Source: Limnohabitans sp. (GTDB lineage: Bacteria > Pseudomonadota > Gammaproteobacteria > Burkholderiales > Burkholderiaceae_C). From it: a stretch of DNA of 64,000 nt. The DNA is taken from the NCBI RefSeq assembly GCF_030158565.1, contig NZ_JAOASQ010000070.1, forward strand, positions 46,910 to 110,909, given 5' to 3'. The position numbers and the translations under genes were made by a program. Below, in pieces: positions 61,763 to 64,000 of this stretch (its first letter is position 1; the number at the start of each line of letters is the position of its first letter). Under the pieces are notes generated by a model, which was given only the letters and a program-made list of their open reading frames with translations, did no database searches and was not told the origin of the DNA.

Positions 61763-61792
61763 AGCCGCCAGCGAAAGCTTGGCGGCTTTTTT
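61763..61792 (+). terminator. Terminator of the rpsF-rplI operon
   Basis: AGCCGCC (61763-61769) and GGCGGCT (61781-61787), with inner A-T pairing and a GCGAAAGC cap, followed by a run of T to 61792. Confidence 0.9.
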
Positions 61793-61857
61793 ATTGCACT
61801 GTGCGCTTTGGTATTCATGTGCAGGTTGTCCCGCATTGATCACCGGATTCCCCATGC

Positions 61858-61866
61858 TTATCCACA
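61858..61866 (+). promoter_or_regulatory. Perfect DnaA box upstream of dnaB
   Basis: TTATCCACA matches the strongest DnaA-binding 9-mer exactly and lies 60 nt before the dnaB ATG. A degenerate second copy (TTATCCCGT) begins at 61870. Confidence 0.65.
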
Positions 61867-61926
61867 GACTTATCCCGTGACGGGCTGGCTGGGGCCGAGT
61901 ACCATGATCTTTTAAGTTGTGTCCTG

Positions 61927-63351
61927 ATGTCTGCTGTATTTTCAAACCACCTGAACGAATTCCCTGCCGATCTGTCAGCCGACAGCCAGGTGGCCAAATT
62001 GCGCGTGCCACCGCACTCGATCGAGGCCGAGTCGAGTGTCTTGGGCGGACTTTTGCTCGACAACGGGGCTTGGGACCGTGTCGGTGATTTGCTGGTCGAC
62101 AACGACTTCTATCGGCACGAACACAAGCTGATTTACAGCGCCATTGGCGGCTTGATCAATGCTTCAAAGCCCGCCGATGTGATCACAGTCAGCGAGTATT
62201 TGCAAAACCAGGGCAAATCCGAAGAAATGGGGGGCTTGACCTACCTGAACTCTTTGGCGCAATACGTGCCCAGTGCCAGCAACATCCGCCGCTATGCCGA
62301 GATCGTTCGCGAACGATCGATCTTGCGCAAGCTGGTGACGGCCAGTGATGAAATTTCCACCAATGCCTTCAACCCGCAGGGCAAGGCCATTGACCGCATC
62401 CTGGACGAAGCCGAACAGAAGATTTTCAACATCGGCGAGGAAGGCTCGCGCATGAAGCAGGGTTTCCAGTCGATGGATACCCTGGTGGTGGAGTTGCTGG
62501 ACCGTGTGCAGGAGATGGCCGACAACCCCAATGACATCACGGGTGTGCCCACAGGTTTTTATGACCTCGACCGCATGACTTCGGGCCTGCAGCCCGGTGA
62601 CATGGTGGTGCTGGCGGCGCGTCCCTCCATGGGTAAAACCGCTTTTGCGATCAACATTGCCGAGCATGTGGCACTCAACGAAGGTCTGCCCGTGGCCGTG
62701 TTCTCCATGGAGATGGGCGCCTCCCAGTTGGCCGTTCGTGTGGTTGGCTCGATCGGTCGTGTCGACCAGGGGCATTTGCGAACCGGCAAATTGACCGACG
62801 AAGAATGGCCTCGTCTGACGGAAGCCATTGAGAAACTGCGCACGGTGTCCTTGCACATCGATGAAACGCCGGGCCTGACCCCTTCTGAGTTGCGCGCCAA
62901 CGCCCGCCGCTTGGCGCGCCAGTGCGGCAAGTTGGGGCTCATCGTGGTGGACTATTTGCAGCTCATGAGTGGCTCGGGAAGCTCTGGCGGCGATAACCGC
63001 GCCACCGAACTGGGCGAAATTTCACGTGGCTTGAAGATGCTGGCCAAAGAACTGCAGTGTCCGGTCATTGCGCTGTCTCAGCTCAACCGAAGCGTGGAAC
63101 AGCGCACCGACAAGCGTCCCATGATGAGTGACTTGCGGGAGTCGGGAGCGATCGAGCAGGATGCCGACATCATCATGTTCATCTACCGTGACGATTACTA
63201 CAACAAGGATTCCAAGGATCCGGGCGTGGCTGAAATCATCATCGGCAAACAACGAAACGGTCCCACCGGGACCGTTCGTTTGGCATTCCTGAAGAATCTG
63301 ACGCGCTTTGAAAGCCTCGCTTCAGGCGGCTTGGGCAGCGACGATTACTGA
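61927..63351 (+). CDS. dnaB: Replicative DNA helicase DnaB
   Basis: A 474-residue hexameric 5'-3' helicase. The N-terminal domain (about 15-120) starts RVPPHSIEAESSVLGGLLLD; the RecA-like domain has Walker A ARPSMGKTAFA, then VVDYLQLMSG (Walker B) and FLKNLTRFE at the end. The upstream ribosome binding site is weak. A perfect DnaA box lies in its promoter region. Confidence 0.97.
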   Translation: MSAVFSNHLNEFPADLSADSQVAKLRVPPHSIEAESSVLGGLLLDNGAWDRVGDLLVDNDFYRHEHKLIYSAIGGLINASKPADVITVSEYLQNQGKSEEMGGLTYLNSLAQYVPSASNIRRYAEIVRERSILRKLVTASDEISTNAFNPQGKAIDRILDEAEQKIFNIGEEGSRMKQGFQSMDTLVVELLDRVQEMADNPNDITGVPTGFYDLDRMTSGLQPGDMVVLAARPSMGKTAFAINIAEHVALNEGLPVAVFSMEMGASQLAVRVVGSIGRVDQGHLRTGKLTDEEWPRLTEAIEKLRTVSLHIDETPGLTPSELRANARRLARQCGKLGLIVVDYLQLMSGSGSSGGDNRATELGEISRGLKMLAKELQCPVIALSQLNRSVEQRTDKRPMMSDLRESGAIEQDADIIMFIYRDDYYNKDSKDPGVAEIIIGKQRNGPTGTVRLAFLKNLTRFESLASGGLGSDDY

Positions 63352-63360
63352 TCGTCGCTG
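63336..63360. terminator. Hairpin over the dnaB stop, between convergent genes
   Basis: CAGCGACGAT and ATCGTCGCTG form a perfect 10-bp stem with loop TACTG, spanning the dnaB stop codon. There is no T-tract in either direction, so it is at most a weak bidirectional terminator or 3' stability hairpin. Confidence 0.5.
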
Positions 63361-63368
63361 CAGGGGCC

Positions 63369-64000
63369 TCAGAGCGTTTCGCTGGCGAAGTCAGCCAAGC
63401 GAGAACGCTCACCGCGCGCCAGCGTGATGTGCCCGCCATGGGCCCAGCCTTTGAAGCGGTCCACGGCATAAGTCAGACCTGAAGAGCCTTCGGTCAGGTA
63501 GGGTGTGTCGATTTGGGCCAAATTGCCCATGCAGATGATCTTGGTGCCCGGGCCGGCACGCGTGATCAAGGTTTTCATCTGCTTGGGCGTCAGGTTTTGC
63601 GCCTCATCGATGATCACGTACTTGTTCATGAAGGTGCGACCGCGCATGAAGTTCATGCTTTTGATCTTGATTCGGCTCTTGATCAGTTCGTTCGTGGCTG
63701 CGCGCCCCCATTCGCCCGCATTTCCGCCATCGCCCTTGGCCAGAAACTCCAGGTTGTCGTCGAGTGCGCCCATCCAGGGGCCCATTTTTTCTTCTTCGGT
63801 GCCTGGCAAGAAGCCGATGTCTTCGCCCACGCTCACGGTGGCGCGGGTCATGATGATCTCGGTGTAGCGGCGATCGTCCAACACCTGTGTCAAACCTGCG
63901 GCCAAAGCCATCAAGGTTTTGCCGGTACCGGCTGTGCCCGCCAGCGTCACAAAGTCCACATCGGGATCGGTCAGCAGGTTCATGGCGAAGTTCTGCTCGC
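63369..64000 (-). CDS. PhoH-family ATPase, N-terminal part beyond window edge
   Basis: About 210 C-terminal residues are present. Walker A is AGTAGTGKT, Walker B is KYVIIDEAQNL, and GPGTKIICMGNLAQIDTP plus RGERSRLADFASETL are PhoH blocks. The inserted segment GTEEEKMGPWMGALDDNLEF is seen in the long PhoH type with an N-terminal PIN nuclease domain, which would lie right of position 64000. Predicted to be an RNA helicase/nuclease-like ATPase. It is convergent with dnaB. Confidence 0.88.
   Translation of the reverse strand, partial: EQNFAMNLLTDPDVDFVTLAGTAGTGKTLMALAAGLTQVLDDRRYTEIIMTRATVSVGEDIGFLPGTEEEKMGPWMGALDDNLEFLAKGDGGNAGEWGRAATNELIKSRIKIKSMNFMRGRTFMNKYVIIDEAQNLTPKQMKTLITRAGPGTKIICMGNLAQIDTPYLTEGSSGLTYAVDRFKGWAHGGHITLARGERSRLADFASETL

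Overview
The window reads as chromosomal core genome of a betaproteobacterium, most likely a Burkholderiales member of the Comamonadaceae type. Pointers are the rpsF-priB-rpsR-rplI order, a PhaR polyhydroxyalkanoate regulator, a RibBX-type riboflavin enzyme, fairly high G+C (about 60% by eye) and dense operons with ATGA or TAATG overlaps. I see no insertion sequence, prophage, integrase, CRISPR array or toxin-antitoxin pair. Most genes belong to well-known families; the less ordinary signals are missing genes in conserved clusters and cis-regulatory structures.

Layout. 1-12.5 kb: a partial succinate-semialdehyde dehydrogenase gene (gabD) with a perfect operator-like palindrome, alaS, a secreted thioredoxin-like protein, a Tat-exported transglutaminase-like protein, a minus-strand group (FAD oxidoreductase, gluQRS, trmB, RluA-type pseudouridine synthase), and a LysR regulator divergent from pirin and WrbA-like flavodoxin genes, then a DUF599 membrane protein. 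12.5-23.5 kb: dnaE, convergent with a nine-gene minus-strand run ribE-ribBX-ribH-nusB-aminotransferase-ybgC-tolQ-tolR-tolA, and phaR divergent from ribE. 23.5-30.7 kb: rimO, two identical tRNA-Leu(CAG) genes each with its own terminator, rnr, and convergent nnr and amidase genes.

30.7-43.9 kb: the translation/isoprenoid/outer-membrane supercluster rpsB-tsf-pyrH-frr-cdsA-dxr-bamA-skp-lpxD-fabZ-lpxA-lpxB-rnhB-RNA methyltransferase. Two genes usual here, uppS (between frr and cdsA) and rseP (between dxr and bamA), are absent. 43.9-55 kb: carA-carB-greA, a YhbY-type RNA-binding protein divergent from rlmE, then ftsH-folP-glmM. 54.7-60.2 kb: ppsR divergent from ppsA, followed by a large sodium:solute symporter. 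60.2-64 kb: rpsF-priB-rpsR-rplI, dnaB preceded by a perfect DnaA box, and the C-terminal part of a PhoH-family ATPase.

Functionally the window combines translation (alaS, trmB, gluQRS, rimO, tRNAs, ribosomal proteins, EF-Ts, Frr, RNA modification), replication (dnaE, dnaB, priB, rnhB), envelope biogenesis (cdsA, dxr, bamA, skp, lpxA/B/D, fabZ, glmM, tolQRA, ftsH), cofactor synthesis (riboflavin, folate), carbamoyl phosphate and UMP kinase steps, and gluconeogenic PEP synthesis. I did not find a clearly new multi-gene system. The best leads are the uppS/rseP absence, structured leaders of carA, rpsF and greA, and operator dyads at phaR, gabD and the LysR/pirin junction. No gene-free stretch longer than about 300 bases exists apart from 24968-25499, which holds the two tRNA genes.
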